Below are positions 18,259-27,031 of a stretch of 64,000 bases of DNA, piece after piece. The position numbers and the translations under genes were made by a program. The notes beneath the pieces are model-generated. The model made no database searches, was not told where the DNA came from, and was given only the letters and a program-made list of their open reading frames with translations. The stretch spans positions 12,538-76,537 of the forward strand of contig JANQQF010000040.1 in assembly GCA_028285035.1 (NCBI GenBank), written 5' to 3'. The stretch comes from Phycisphaerae bacterium. Lineage in GTDB: Bacteria > Chloroflexota > Anaerolineae > 4572-78 > J111. Position 1 is the stretch's first letter. Each line of letters begins with the position of its first letter.

Positions 18259-19572
18259 ATGAACATCACCATTCACAAATCTAATGCTTCAGAAAGACCA
18301 CCGAAGGTCTCGATCATATTATTAGACTGGTCTGTCAGAGAACGATTTCAAGCGTTGGAGTGGCTGCCTAAACAGGCCGTGCCTCGTGAAGATTATGAAT
18401 TGATCTGGGTTGAACTCTATAATCGGTTAGAGCCAGACGTGATGGCGGTGGCTGATGTGGTCATCACGTGCAGCCAAAAAGGACAGTATCACAAACATCT
18501 TGGCTATAATGTGGGTCTGTTGCAAGCTAGAGGTCAGATTATTACCATTTGTGATAGCGATGCTGTTTTTCCACCTAATTTTATTGAGTCCATTCTAAAC
18601 GCTTTTCGCCTAAGTGATGAAGAGGAGGCCCCGGTCTCTCAAGTCCTCATGCATTATCAGTGGCGCACAAAACATCTATACCCCGATGGCTTATCTGATG
18701 TGAATGACCTGTCTCAATATGAATGGCTACCGTTATGGCCCAATGTAGGGGCTTGTATGTCGGTAAGAATCAGTGATGCCATCCGGTTGGGGGGCTTTGA
18801 TGAACACACCTCTTTGCGGGGCTATATGTGCGGTCCGTATGATTTGGGCTGGCGTTTAGTGAATGCTGGCCTGCCGGAGGTGTGGCACGATGAGAGTGTG
18901 GCCCTGTGGCACTTTGCCCATCCTGACCCCGTTCAATCTTTTGGCCAGAAGTTTTCTTTCAAATTGTGGCGAGAAATCTCTTACCCCCATCTTGATGGAC
19001 ATGCCTTAACGTGTGTTGAGGCTCTAGCGACCGGGCGCCTGCTCCCGCTGAAAGAAAATCCTCAGATCTACAACCGTCGCCTGGGGGAACGAAAAATTGG
19101 GACCAAGTTTGAGGAACATTATGCTCACATCACTGGCCCCCAAGGCTTTTCAACGTGGGATTTAGTAAAGCTCCGTCTTAAAATGTTAACACCATTATGG
19201 CAAAACTATTTGAAGGAATATAAGTTTATTAAACAATTTTCCGGTGTTCGACGATTTCGCGGCGCAGCTATTCGGTATCTGTTGTTATACGGTGGAAACA
19301 TAGGGCTTTCAATTGTCGCCAATCAATTTAAACATAAGGTTTATGCCGATACCCCTCAATTGTTGGTCGAGAATTATAGTGATTTTAACATCGTTCTTTA
19401 CAAAGAGCGGTTTTATGTCTCAAGCCAGTCGCTGGGGCCGATTGATCTCGATTGTTTAGATGAAGAAACTGTGCAAAACTATCAGAGTCGTGGCTTATTT
19501 GGTATCGCTGATTCTTTTGTCGAGAGTAAATACCTTGTTGATCGATTGATTGAGCCGGTATCTTTACCATAA
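18259..19572 (+). CDS. GT2-like glycosyltransferase with a C-terminal FNIV module
   Basis: 437 residues. The GT-A part (about 12-250) includes VSIILLDWSVRERFQ, ICDSDAVFPPNFIE as the metal-binding DxD-type motif, and a galactosyltransferase-like acceptor segment RLGGFDEHTSLRG with DLGWRL. A middle region of about 110 residues follows. The last 65 or so residues (from about nt 19351) form a module with LLVENYSDFNIV, FYVSSQSLGPIDL and the terminal VDRL, also found in the proteins at 21672 and 23976. The sugar donor is unknown. It is cytoplasmic, with no clear membrane helix. A 79-nt gap separates it from wzt. Confidence 0.88.
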   Translation: MNITIHKSNASERPPKVSIILLDWSVRERFQALEWLPKQAVPREDYELIWVELYNRLEPDVMAVADVVITCSQKGQYHKHLGYNVGLLQARGQIITICDSDAVFPPNFIESILNAFRLSDEEEAPVSQVLMHYQWRTKHLYPDGLSDVNDLSQYEWLPLWPNVGACMSVRISDAIRLGGFDEHTSLRGYMCGPYDLGWRLVNAGLPEVWHDESVALWHFAHPDPVQSFGQKFSFKLWREISYPHLDGHALTCVEALATGRLLPLKENPQIYNRRLGERKIGTKFEEHYAHITGPQGFSTWDLVKLRLKMLTPLWQNYLKEYKFIKQFSGVRRFRGAAIRYLLLYGGNIGLSIVANQFKHKVYADTPQLLVENYSDFNIVLYKERFYVSSQSLGPIDLDCLDEETVQNYQSRGLFGIADSFVESKYLVDRLIEPVSLP

Positions 19573-19641
19573 CTGAAGTGTCTGCTAGTCGCAAGGTATG
19601 AAATCAATGTAACTCAAAATTCACCAAGAGGAAATTAATCT

Positions 19642-20580
19642 ATGACAACTCACGTACTGATCACCGGGGCGGCTGGCTATCTTGGCTCTGTTTTGTGCGA
19701 ACATCTGCTGGCCAGTGGATACAAAGTAACAGCGCTAGACTCTTTGATTTACAACCAAAATTCCTTGTTTCATTTGTGTGCCAATCCCAATTTCGACTTT
19801 GTGGGGGGGGATGCCCGAGAAGAGGCACTCATCAAGCAAGTGATTAAAACGGCGGATGTTATTATACCTCTGGCGGCCATTGTCGGGGCATCAGCCTGTA
19901 AACGTGATCCTTGGGCAGCCACTTCAACCAATCTAGACGCTATCACGTTAATCAATCGGGTGCGTAGCCCCCAACAGTTGGTGCTTTACCCCAACACAAA
20001 CAGTGGCTATGGAACAACATCTGGCGAATTATATTGTACCGAAGATAGCCCTCTGGAGCCGATTACGCTTTATGGTAAGGACAAAGTTGCGGCTGAGTTG
20101 GCCTTGCTAGATAGCCCCAATGTCATCACCCTCCGCTTAGCAACCGTTTTTGGGATGTCGCCCCGAATGCGAATTGATTTGTTGGTTAACCATTTTACCT
20201 ATGCCGCCATCACGGATGGCTATATCACCATTTTCGAGAAAGATTTTAAGCGTAACTACATTCACGTCCGCGACGTAGCCGACTGCTTCATCCATTGTTT
20301 GGAGCACGCTGAACAGATGATGGGCCGACCCTATAACTTGGGGCTGGATGAAGCCAATCTATCCAAACAAGAGTTAGCCCTAAAAATCAAGGAGTATGTA
20401 CCCAACTTTTATCTTCACTTTGCCCCCATTGGCGAAGATCCTGATAAACGAAATTATATTGTCTCCAACCAACGGTTGCGTGAGGCTGGATTCGAAGCCA
20501 AACGCGGTCTGGATGAAGGCATTCAGGAGTTGTTGAAGGGATATCAGATGTTTGGCCGGGGTAGGTTCAAAAATATTTGA
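19642..20580 (+). CDS. NAD-dependent epimerase/dehydratase (extended SDR)
   Basis: 312 residues. The Rossmann glycine motif GAAGYLGS (residues about 9-16) binds NAD(P). The catalytic pair is YGKDK (YxxxK) preceded by a TNSGYGT segment supplying the Ser/Thr. Later come LRLATVFG and NYIHVRDVADCF, typical of nucleotide-sugar epimerases and dehydratases. The exact reaction cannot be fixed: 4-epimerase, dehydratase or reductase are all possible. A GAGG ribosome site precedes ATG 19642. It is followed 12 nt on by the GtrB-like gene, so the pair is probably cotranscribed. Confidence 0.9.
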   Translation: MTTHVLITGAAGYLGSVLCEHLLASGYKVTALDSLIYNQNSLFHLCANPNFDFVGGDAREEALIKQVIKTADVIIPLAAIVGASACKRDPWAATSTNLDAITLINRVRSPQQLVLYPNTNSGYGTTSGELYCTEDSPLEPITLYGKDKVAAELALLDSPNVITLRLATVFGMSPRMRIDLLVNHFTYAAITDGYITIFEKDFKRNYIHVRDVADCFIHCLEHAEQMMGRPYNLGLDEANLSKQELALKIKEYVPNFYLHFAPIGEDPDKRNYIVSNQRLREAGFEAKRGLDEGIQELLKGYQMFGRGRFKNI

Positions 20581-20592
20581 TAAAGGGAAAAA

Positions 20593-21672
20593 ATGGATAA
20601 TTCATCTGATCAAACTGACCATCCTCCCTTTACTGTTAACAAATTAAGCCTGTCAGTGGTTCTATCATTTCGAAATGAAGCGGAGGTTTTGCCGGAACTT
20701 ATCAAGCGCTTGCGTGACGTACTTGGGGCAGAGTGCAGCAAAGGACATCTCCATACGTATGAGTTAATTTTTGTCAATGATGTCTCAACGGATCGCTCCG
20801 AAGAAATTTTATTGGCGGCAGCAAAAGAACAGAATGACATCAAAATTGTGAACATGTCTCGTAACTTTGGGGTAGCACCTTGTGTTTTGGCGGGCCTGAC
20901 CTATTCATCTGGAGACGCTGTTGTTTACATGGATGCAGATTTACAAGACCCGCCTGAGGTCATTCCCCAACTCATTCAAGAATGGCAGCACGGTGACGAG
21001 GTTGATGTCGTCCACACCATCCGCCTTTCCCGAGATGGGGAGTCAAAACTTAAGTTATGGCTCACCAAATTGGGCTATAAAATTCTTAGGCGTGTATCAT
21101 CGGTTGAACTTCAGATTGACTCTGGCGACTTTAAACTGTTATCCAGACGCGTGGTTAATCACCTTATTCGATTTCGTGAGAAAAGTCCGTTTATACGAGG
21201 CTTGGTCAGTTGGATTGGCTTTAATCAAACCACCGTTTATTATCATCGGGCAGCCCGTTTTGCGGGAGACACAAAATTCCCGATATACAGCCCAAAAGTC
21301 ATCCGGAATTTTCTATACTCTGCCTTAATTTCATTTTCCGACATCCCCTTACAATTGGCGGTGTGGCTAGGCTTGCTGGCCTCTTTTAGCGCCTTTTTGG
21401 TTTTAGGTTATACGCTCATCGAACGAATTCAAGGATATAGCCTGTCAGGCTGGACAGCCCTTATGATCGTCGTTCTGTTTCTGGGCGGGGTCCAACTCTT
21501 ATCCATCGGCATTCTGGGTCTATATATAAGCTCTATATTTCTTGAGTCTAAAAACCGCCCAAATTATATTGTAAAAAATACATTCGGCTTTGAGAATACC
21601 TCAGATCACCTTGCGCTTGACCAAGGTAACAATACCCAAATTGTCAAAGCTGAAAACGAGCATACATTTTGA
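20593..21672 (+). CDS. GtrB/DPM1-like GT2 glycosyltransferase
   Basis: 359 residues. An N-terminal GT2 domain has LSVVLSFRNEAEVLPEL, the nucleotide-binding ELIFVNDVSTD, and DADLQDPPEVI. Two C-terminal membrane helices lie near residues 255-325. This is the form of bactoprenol-phosphate glycosyltransferases (GtrB, dolichol-phosphate-mannose-synthase-like), which load one sugar onto undecaprenyl phosphate on the inner face. The next gene, overlapping by 1 nt, is a GtrII-like polytopic transferase that would use that lipid-linked sugar outside. The pair makes a sugar-branching unit of the serotype-conversion type. Confidence 0.92.
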   Translation: MDNSSDQTDHPPFTVNKLSLSVVLSFRNEAEVLPELIKRLRDVLGAECSKGHLHTYELIFVNDVSTDRSEEILLAAAKEQNDIKIVNMSRNFGVAPCVLAGLTYSSGDAVVYMDADLQDPPEVIPQLIQEWQHGDEVDVVHTIRLSRDGESKLKLWLTKLGYKILRRVSSVELQIDSGDFKLLSRRVVNHLIRFREKSPFIRGLVSWIGFNQTTVYYHRAARFAGDTKFPIYSPKVIRNFLYSALISFSDIPLQLAVWLGLLASFSAFLVLGYTLIERIQGYSLSGWTALMIVVLFLGGVQLLSIGILGLYISSIFLESKNRPNYIVKNTFGFENTSDHLALDQGNNTQIVKAENEHTF

Positions 21673-23939
21673 TGATGATTCAAAATTCAATGGAAAAGGT
21701 AAAAAATCTTAAGGTCAACAGGTGGGGTATCATTTTTTTTATCGCCTTACTTTTCTTTACCTATTTGCCTATCTTCATCATTGAATTTGGTATTCACAAT
21801 GATTATTCGGCTTGGGCCTACGATAATTCAAAGTGCTGCTTGGGATATCCAGAGAGTACGCATCTTTTGGCTCTAGGGCGGCCACTCGGCGCATACCTAC
21901 TCAATATTCAGTTTCTTTTTTTTGATCAAGTCGTTGATTTTGGCACAGCCCGTTTTGTGTCCTTTTTGTTCATTCTTGCTTCCGCTGGTTTAAGTTATTA
22001 TTACTTAACAAGACGCTTAAGCTTGGATAAAAGATGGGGTTTAGCGCTCCTATTCTGTATTTTCACCCTGCCCTCAAGCCAAGTGTACATTATCTGGGTC
22101 ACCAACTTTGCACCAGGCTCATTTAATGTATTCCTAGCCTGTCTTTCTTACTTGATGCTTGATCAAGTTTGGCAAAATCGATCATCCCCCCAGAAAACTG
22201 TGGCAAAGATTGGGTGGACCATTACTGCCAGCCTAATATTTTTAAGCTCACTGTTGATTTATCCCCCAACATCTTTATTTTTCCTGCTATTCACCCTCAA
22301 AAACATTTTATTTTCCAAAGTGTCTCTGTGGGCAACAACCCGACTAAGGGTGATCCTCGACGTTTTGTTTTGTGGTTCTCATATGGTCGCTTATTTTCTG
22401 TTAACACGATTTGTTTATTTTCCCTTAATGTCTACTTATAACGCTACGTTTCGAGAATATTTTACGGCAATCAGGGGGCCTTATGAATTCTCTATCGCTG
22501 ATGATCTTCTTGGCAAACTAAATCTGCTTTACCACATCACCCGCACGGCCCTGAATGGTTGGAACACCAAGCTTCATACAGATTTTTCGACACAAGTTTT
22601 CTGGCTGTTTGTGCTAATGATCGTCGTTCTCACTTTTTTCCACTTTTTTACATTGCAAACAAGCCAGAATAATCGCCAGCCCTTAAAACAAAAGTTTGGC
22701 GTGGTTTTACAAGCGGTTATTCTCTGCGCGCTTCTCTTGATCTTTTCAGTTTCCCCACTCCTAATTGCATCAGGCGGATTTCTTGCCTATCGTACAATTT
22801 TTCCATACTCTGCGATGGTGGTTCTGATTGTATTTTGGCTTGTCAATCAGATCACTCAACTGATTTCTGAAACAAAACGCGAGATTGTTGTCAATCCCCT
22901 GCTCTTGGTTATAACGATTATCGTCGCCATTTTTACCCAAATGAACCTGCTAAATACGGCGTTATGGGCCAATATTGAGCTAAACTTTATCCGTCATAGT
23001 CTCGCCACGGCAGACTTTTCCAAGGTAAAAAATCTGGTCGTTGTCAAGCCTTTTGAGGAGAGTGTTCTGACCAATATAAATTCAAGCTACGAATTTTATC
23101 ATATGGCAACAAATCTGACGTTTATCAGCGGTGTTATGGACATCACCTTAGCAGAATTGCAGGTCGATCAATCCGGTCTGCATATCACACCAATCGACCG
23201 AGCCAATGAACAAAGGCTTTATATCGATAGAAATTTGTCACATGTGATCAATATGAATCAGGCGCGAACGTTTAATCTGTCTCAAGCAAGACCCTTATCG
23301 ATCGTCTATGTAGAAGCATCGCACCCTAGCAATTGTTGCTCCTTACAACTCGCCTTTGATCAGAGCGAACATAAATTTTGGGAGTATAATGACCCTCTGC
23401 CGATTTGGGGCGATATAGACTTTGGCGATAGCCCCGCGTTGATCACTCGATACGCTCTAAGTGCCTATATCTTACCTGAGCGCATGCCCAAACGTTGGGA
23501 ACTTCTAGCCTCTAATGATGGTCAGAACTGGACCACGTTAGATCAGCGGGTGGACCAGATTGAATGGGATGAATTTGAAAGTAGAACGTTCCTTATTCAG
23601 ACCCCAAGCCAATTCAGATACTACCAACTCGTTTTTCAAGAGGGAAATTCTGATATTATGAGAATCGGGGAAATTTCCTTTTTTGAGGATCAAGATTACC
23701 AATCTCCACCACTCTTAGTTGAGGAGGATTACAAAAGTTTCAACATCGTCCGATATGGCGTCAACTACTACATTCTGGCACAATCTTTGGGGATCATAAA
23801 TCTAGAAGAACTATTAGCAGAGCACGATTCAAATGAGGTTGAAGCATTCTGCATGCAAATCGACAAACAGTGTGGCATTGCGACCTCCTTAGAAGAGGCC
23901 AGGCTCTTTGTGGACCAGTTACATCAGGTTGAAGAATAA
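21672..23939 (+). CDS. GtrII-like membrane glycosyltransferase with discoidin-like and FNIV domains
   Basis: About 755 residues. The N-terminal half has some 10 membrane helices; the first outer loop carries IHNDYSAWAYD, placed like the acidic catalytic site of GtrII-type glucosyltransferases, followed by LALGRPLGAYLL. After residue about 530 comes a soluble beta-rich domain resembling F5/8-type C (discoidin) sugar-binding domains: RYALSAYILPERMPKRWELL, ASNDGQNW and FRYYQLVFQEG with RIGEISFFE. The last 70 residues (from about 23704) are the module LLVEEDYKSFNIV. The start is taken as ATG 21672, which overlaps the upstream TGA by one base, so translation is coupled. No other GtrII protein I know has this tail. 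Confidence 0.85.
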   Translation: MMIQNSMEKVKNLKVNRWGIIFFIALLFFTYLPIFIIEFGIHNDYSAWAYDNSKCCLGYPESTHLLALGRPLGAYLLNIQFLFFDQVVDFGTARFVSFLFILASAGLSYYYLTRRLSLDKRWGLALLFCIFTLPSSQVYIIWVTNFAPGSFNVFLACLSYLMLDQVWQNRSSPQKTVAKIGWTITASLIFLSSLLIYPPTSLFFLLFTLKNILFSKVSLWATTRLRVILDVLFCGSHMVAYFLLTRFVYFPLMSTYNATFREYFTAIRGPYEFSIADDLLGKLNLLYHITRTALNGWNTKLHTDFSTQVFWLFVLMIVVLTFFHFFTLQTSQNNRQPLKQKFGVVLQAVILCALLLIFSVSPLLIASGGFLAYRTIFPYSAMVVLIVFWLVNQITQLISETKREIVVNPLLLVITIIVAIFTQMNLLNTALWANIELNFIRHSLATADFSKVKNLVVVKPFEESVLTNINSSYEFYHMATNLTFISGVMDITLAELQVDQSGLHITPIDRANEQRLYIDRNLSHVINMNQARTFNLSQARPLSIVYVEASHPSNCCSLQLAFDQSEHKFWEYNDPLPIWGDIDFGDSPALITRYALSAYILPERMPKRWELLASNDGQNWTTLDQRVDQIEWDEFESRTFLIQTPSQFRYYQLVFQEGNSDIMRIGEISFFEDQDYQSPPLLVEEDYKSFNIVRYGVNYYILAQSLGIINLEELLAEHDSNEVEAFCMQIDKQCGIATSLEEARLFVDQLHQVEE

Positions 23940-23975
23940 ATAACAGTAACAAAACAGTAAATTTCAAGAGTAATC

Positions 23976-25331
23976 ATGGATCTACGTTATAAAGACCTTT
24001 CAGCCAAAGATATTGAACAAATACACCAATTCATTACCCGTGGGAAATTGGCCTATCAACCTTTTATCTTCACGGATACGCTTGAAGTTGGCGAGGGCTT
24101 AAAGTTTTACGAAGGCGAGAATTCGAGTGGCGGTGGTAATGTATATTGGGAAGGGGTTGACCCTAAAACCTGGGTAGACCCCGATCCTAGAGCCGAAAAT
24201 TCACTCGTAACCGACCTTGAAAGATTTCGAACGTGTAACCAAGAGCTTAGAGAGATTTATGAGCATTTTTTAGATACTCTGGTTGAGCAACTGGGGGGTA
24301 ACATCTCTGATCTGACCTTTGCCGAGATTGGTTGTAACACAGGTTATTTTTTGCATGGGCTTGCCTTGCGAGGGGCTAAAAAGTGCATTGGTTATGACTT
24401 TACCGATAATTCAGATGTGTTTGCTTGGTTTAATCAGGTACTGGGGATAAATAGTGAATTTTATTTTGCTGAATGGGATAGTTTAAGTCACTCACTAAAG
24501 TATGCAGAACTGGCCGAGGTGGATGTAATCTTAAGCATCGCCGTGACGTGTCATTTAGCCGATCCGATCCATCATTTGGCTTACCTATGCGATCATGCCA
24601 AGCAAGCCGTTTTCGTCTGGTCCCCGATAACAGCCAACAATAATGATCGATTAGCCATCACGTTTGACCCACCCGGAAAATATCCCAATGCTTTAGATTG
24701 GCCCCTAAGCTTTGATAATGATGTCAGGTTGTCAATCCCCTTACTAAGAATGTGCCTAGAGCAAGCTGGTTTTGATAAAATTTTTGAAGTGATGTGTCCA
24801 GAAGGGATGTCACCAAACTGGAAGCGTTGGTGTTCTTCCCAAAGAGGGTATATTGCATTTAGAACCAGCCCGACTAAAACCGCTTTAAGTGACGGAAAAA
24901 AATCAAGAACTGTCACCCCTTCCCTGCTTGAAGAGAATTATAATAATTTCAATATTGTGGGCTATCTAGGACGATATTATGCCCTGTCAAAAACATTGGG
25001 ACCCGTCTATTTAGGTCAACTCGATGAACAAGAGATGATTGATTATCAAGCTCAAGATTTACTCATCATCGGCCAATCTTTAGAGGAGGTAAAACAACGA
25101 GTCGATCAAGTGACAATCCAAGATACCACCCCCAGATTGATTGAAGAAGATTACGCCGACTTTAATATTGTTGCTTATGGGGGGCAATATTATGCCCTGT
25201 CAAAAGCGTTGGGACCCGTATATTTAGGTCAACTCGATAAGCAATCGCTTAAGCAACATGAAAAGGATGGCCTTATTAGGGTTGATGATTCCCTAATAGG
25301 AGTTAAGAAACTCGTGGATCAGTTGCAATAA
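23976..25331 (+). CDS. SAM-dependent methyltransferase with two C-terminal FNIV modules
   Basis: 451 residues. Residues about 40-300 are a class I methyltransferase: motif I FAEIGCNTGYFLHGLAL (about 113-129), then KKCIGYDFTD as the acidic SAM-ribose strand, and a later VDVILSIAVTCHLAD. The C-terminal third is two tandem copies of the FNIV module, LLEENYNNFNIV (about 24914-25111) and LIEEDYADFNIV (25126-25329), nearly identical around YYALSKxLGPVYLGQLD, which indicates a fairly recent duplication. In ABC-exported glycans a methyltransferase can cap the chain end recognised by Wzt; that role is inferred from context only. Confidence 0.87.
   Translation: MDLRYKDLSAKDIEQIHQFITRGKLAYQPFIFTDTLEVGEGLKFYEGENSSGGGNVYWEGVDPKTWVDPDPRAENSLVTDLERFRTCNQELREIYEHFLDTLVEQLGGNISDLTFAEIGCNTGYFLHGLALRGAKKCIGYDFTDNSDVFAWFNQVLGINSEFYFAEWDSLSHSLKYAELAEVDVILSIAVTCHLADPIHHLAYLCDHAKQAVFVWSPITANNNDRLAITFDPPGKYPNALDWPLSFDNDVRLSIPLLRMCLEQAGFDKIFEVMCPEGMSPNWKRWCSSQRGYIAFRTSPTKTALSDGKKSRTVTPSLLEENYNNFNIVGYLGRYYALSKTLGPVYLGQLDEQEMIDYQAQDLLIIGQSLEEVKQRVDQVTIQDTTPRLIEEDYADFNIVAYGGQYYALSKALGPVYLGQLDKQSLKQHEKDGLIRVDDSLIGVKKLVDQLQ
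24914..25329 (+). repeat. Tandem duplication encoding two FNIV modules
   Basis: Two units of about 200 nt lie in tandem inside the methyltransferase gene. Over about 55 nt at the core (around TATTATGCCCTGTCAAAA and TATTTAGGTCAACTCGAT) the copies differ at only a few bases. This marks a recent in-frame duplication of a module that also ends two other proteins of the island, where the sequence is more diverged. Confidence 0.75.
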
Positions 25332-25372
25332 AAAACTCCATAACGGGTCTGCAACATTACTCCCGACCATCA

Positions 25373-25518
25373 CGTGGGACTAAAGTCACCACGCTATCCT
25401 ATGTAAAAGAAGGCTTAAGCCCTCTGCTAAAGAGTCTGCTTTAGCAGGCTTACACCTAAAATAGCCTGTGGCTTTAGTCACGGGCGGGGTGCGGGTACAA
25501 GTCGTGCCCCCGCCCGTG
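25373..25518. repeat. REP-like composite repeat with three hairpins
   Basis: The left arm CGTGGGACTAAAGTCAC (25373-25389) is imperfectly inverted as GTGGCTTTAGTCACG (25468-25482). Inside is an 8-bp hairpin CTGCTAAA/TTTAGCAG (25424-25447). At the right end is an 11-bp GC hairpin CACGGGCGGGG/CCCCGCCCGTG (25479-25518). The shape matches REP/IS200-like non-autonomous repeats. It fills the only sizeable gap in the island and precedes the promoter for the heptose genes, so the last hairpin may also stop upstream transcription. Confidence 0.6.
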
Positions 25519-25543
25519 AAACACCCCTCCATAAATAATACGT

Positions 25544-25572
25544 TTGACAAGCCAATATCAATGATGTAGCAT
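25544..25572 (+). promoter_or_regulatory. Promoter of the heptose sugar-nucleotide genes
   Basis: A perfect TTGACA (25544-25549) and TAGCAT (25567-25572) with 17-nt spacing face hddC at 25601. The predicted leader is about 22 nt and includes GGAGA as the ribosome site. So the second half of the island can be transcribed independently of the exporter half. Confidence 0.6.
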
Positions 25573-25600
25573 ACGTTGCCCTGGAGACGTTGTATACTTT

Positions 25601-26323
25601 ATGCAACCAATAATAAATATCACGGCTCTCATTTTAGCGGGGGGATTGGGCACACGATTGCGCTCTGTAGTAGCCGACCGTCCCAAGGTTTTGGCCCAGA
25701 TCCACGGGCAGCCTTATCTGGCCTATCTGTTACATCAACTGGCCACCGCTGGTATCCAAAATGTTATCCTATGTACAGGATACAAAGGGGAACAGATCCA
25801 GGCAGCTTTCGGTGAACAATACCAAGGCCTAAATTTGATCTACTCACAAGAAACCACCCCCTTAGGGACGGCTGGGGCCATACGATTAGCACTTCCTTTA
25901 ACCCAATCAGACATCATTTTGGGTATGAATGGGGATTCCTTTTGTCAGATCGATTTTGCTGATTTTTTGGCTTGGCATCATCGGCAGAACTGCTTGGGAT
26001 CAATTGTTTTAAGCCAGGTTTCCGATGTTAGCCGTTATGGACAAGTCCAGCTAAACAACCGAGATCAAATTAAGGAGTTTATCGAAAAAGGAGTCAGTCA
26101 AGGCACAGGTTGGATTAATACAGGTGTGTATCTGTTATCACAGCACCTCCTGCAATCTATCCCACCAAACCAGACTGTATCCATTGAAAAAGAGATGTTT
26201 CCTAACTGGGCCAAACAAGGCGTATTATCCGGCTATCAAAATCAGGGCAATTTTTTGGATATAGGCACCCCTGACTCTTATGCCCAAGCTGAAACATTTT
26301 TTGCGGATTATCGGCTAACATGA
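25601..26323 (+). CDS. hddC: D-glycero-alpha-D-manno-heptose 1-phosphate guanylyltransferase
   Basis: 240 residues of the sugar-phosphate nucleotidyltransferase fold. It has the signature LILAGGLGTRLRS (residues about 8-20) with the following DRPKVL, and LGMNGDSFC holding the metal Asp. The size and the short sequence without a C-terminal beta-helix match HddC, which makes GDP-heptose from heptose 1-phosphate and GTP. The neighbours gmhB (overlap of 4 nt, ATGA), gmhA and hddA complete the pathway, which supports HddC over other nucleotidyltransferases. Confidence 0.88.
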   Translation: MQPIINITALILAGGLGTRLRSVVADRPKVLAQIHGQPYLAYLLHQLATAGIQNVILCTGYKGEQIQAAFGEQYQGLNLIYSQETTPLGTAGAIRLALPLTQSDIILGMNGDSFCQIDFADFLAWHHRQNCLGSIVLSQVSDVSRYGQVQLNNRDQIKEFIEKGVSQGTGWINTGVYLLSQHLLQSIPPNQTVSIEKEMFPNWAKQGVLSGYQNQGNFLDIGTPDSYAQAETFFADYRLT

Positions 26324-26868
26324 AAAAACAATTCGTGGCGTTGGACCGGGACGGTACGCTGATTAAGGAGTGTCATTACCTGTCCGATCCCGATTTAGTT
26401 GAATTATTACCAGGGGCTGTTGAAGGTCTGCGCCGACTGTCTCGGTTGGGCTTGGGATTGATCGTCATAACCAACCAATCGGCCATTGGCCGGGGTTATT
26501 TTGATGAGGCCCGTCTGGCGCAAATTCACCAGCGCTTAGTTAATCTATTAACTGCCGAGCACATTCACCTAGATGGTATTTATTTTTGCCCACATATCCC
26601 AACGGATCATTGCCGATGCCGTAAACCAGAGCCAGGTATGTTGGAACAAGCAATTCGAGATTTCGAAGTTACCCCAGAGGATTGTTTTATGGTCGGCGAT
26701 AAGGTTTGCGACATTGAATTGGGGCAGCGGGTTGGGCTAAAGACATTTTTGGTTCGGACAGGGTATGGCGCTGAAGTAGAGGCCAAGGGACAAGCCAAAC
26801 CGGACTATGTGGTCGATAATTTACTAGAGATGGCTCAAATTATAGAAACGCTCCTGATTAGGGCCTAA
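26320..26868 (+). CDS. gmhB: D-glycero-D-manno-heptose 1,7-bisphosphate 7-phosphatase
   Basis: 182 residues, HAD superfamily. The nucleophile motif is ALDRDGTLI with Asp9 and Asp11; motif II is VITNQSAIGRG. The zinc loop CPHIPTDHCRCRKPEPG is typical of GmhB/HisB-N phosphatases, and motif IV is MVGDKVCDIELG. The enzyme removes the 7-phosphate of heptose 1,7-bisphosphate, the product of HddA. It overlaps hddC by 4 nt, so translation is coupled. Histidinol phosphatase is excluded by context, not by sequence alone. Confidence 0.93.
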   Translation: MKKQFVALDRDGTLIKECHYLSDPDLVELLPGAVEGLRRLSRLGLGLIVITNQSAIGRGYFDEARLAQIHQRLVNLLTAEHIHLDGIYFCPHIPTDHCRCRKPEPGMLEQAIRDFEVTPEDCFMVGDKVCDIELGQRVGLKTFLVRTGYGAEVEAKGQAKPDYVVDNLLEMAQIIETLLIRA

Positions 26869-27031
26869 CCAATCATTTTCTTGCCAAATAAACAAGAAGT
26901 TTGGGAAAAATGGTGTTTTCCTATTTAGTTTTGGCTCGTCTAGGTTAGGGTCTAACACAAAACTTAAGGCAACCTCATCTTTAACTTCACCTAGAAACCA
27001 GACTGTTATAAATTTACGTTGGTAAAATAGA

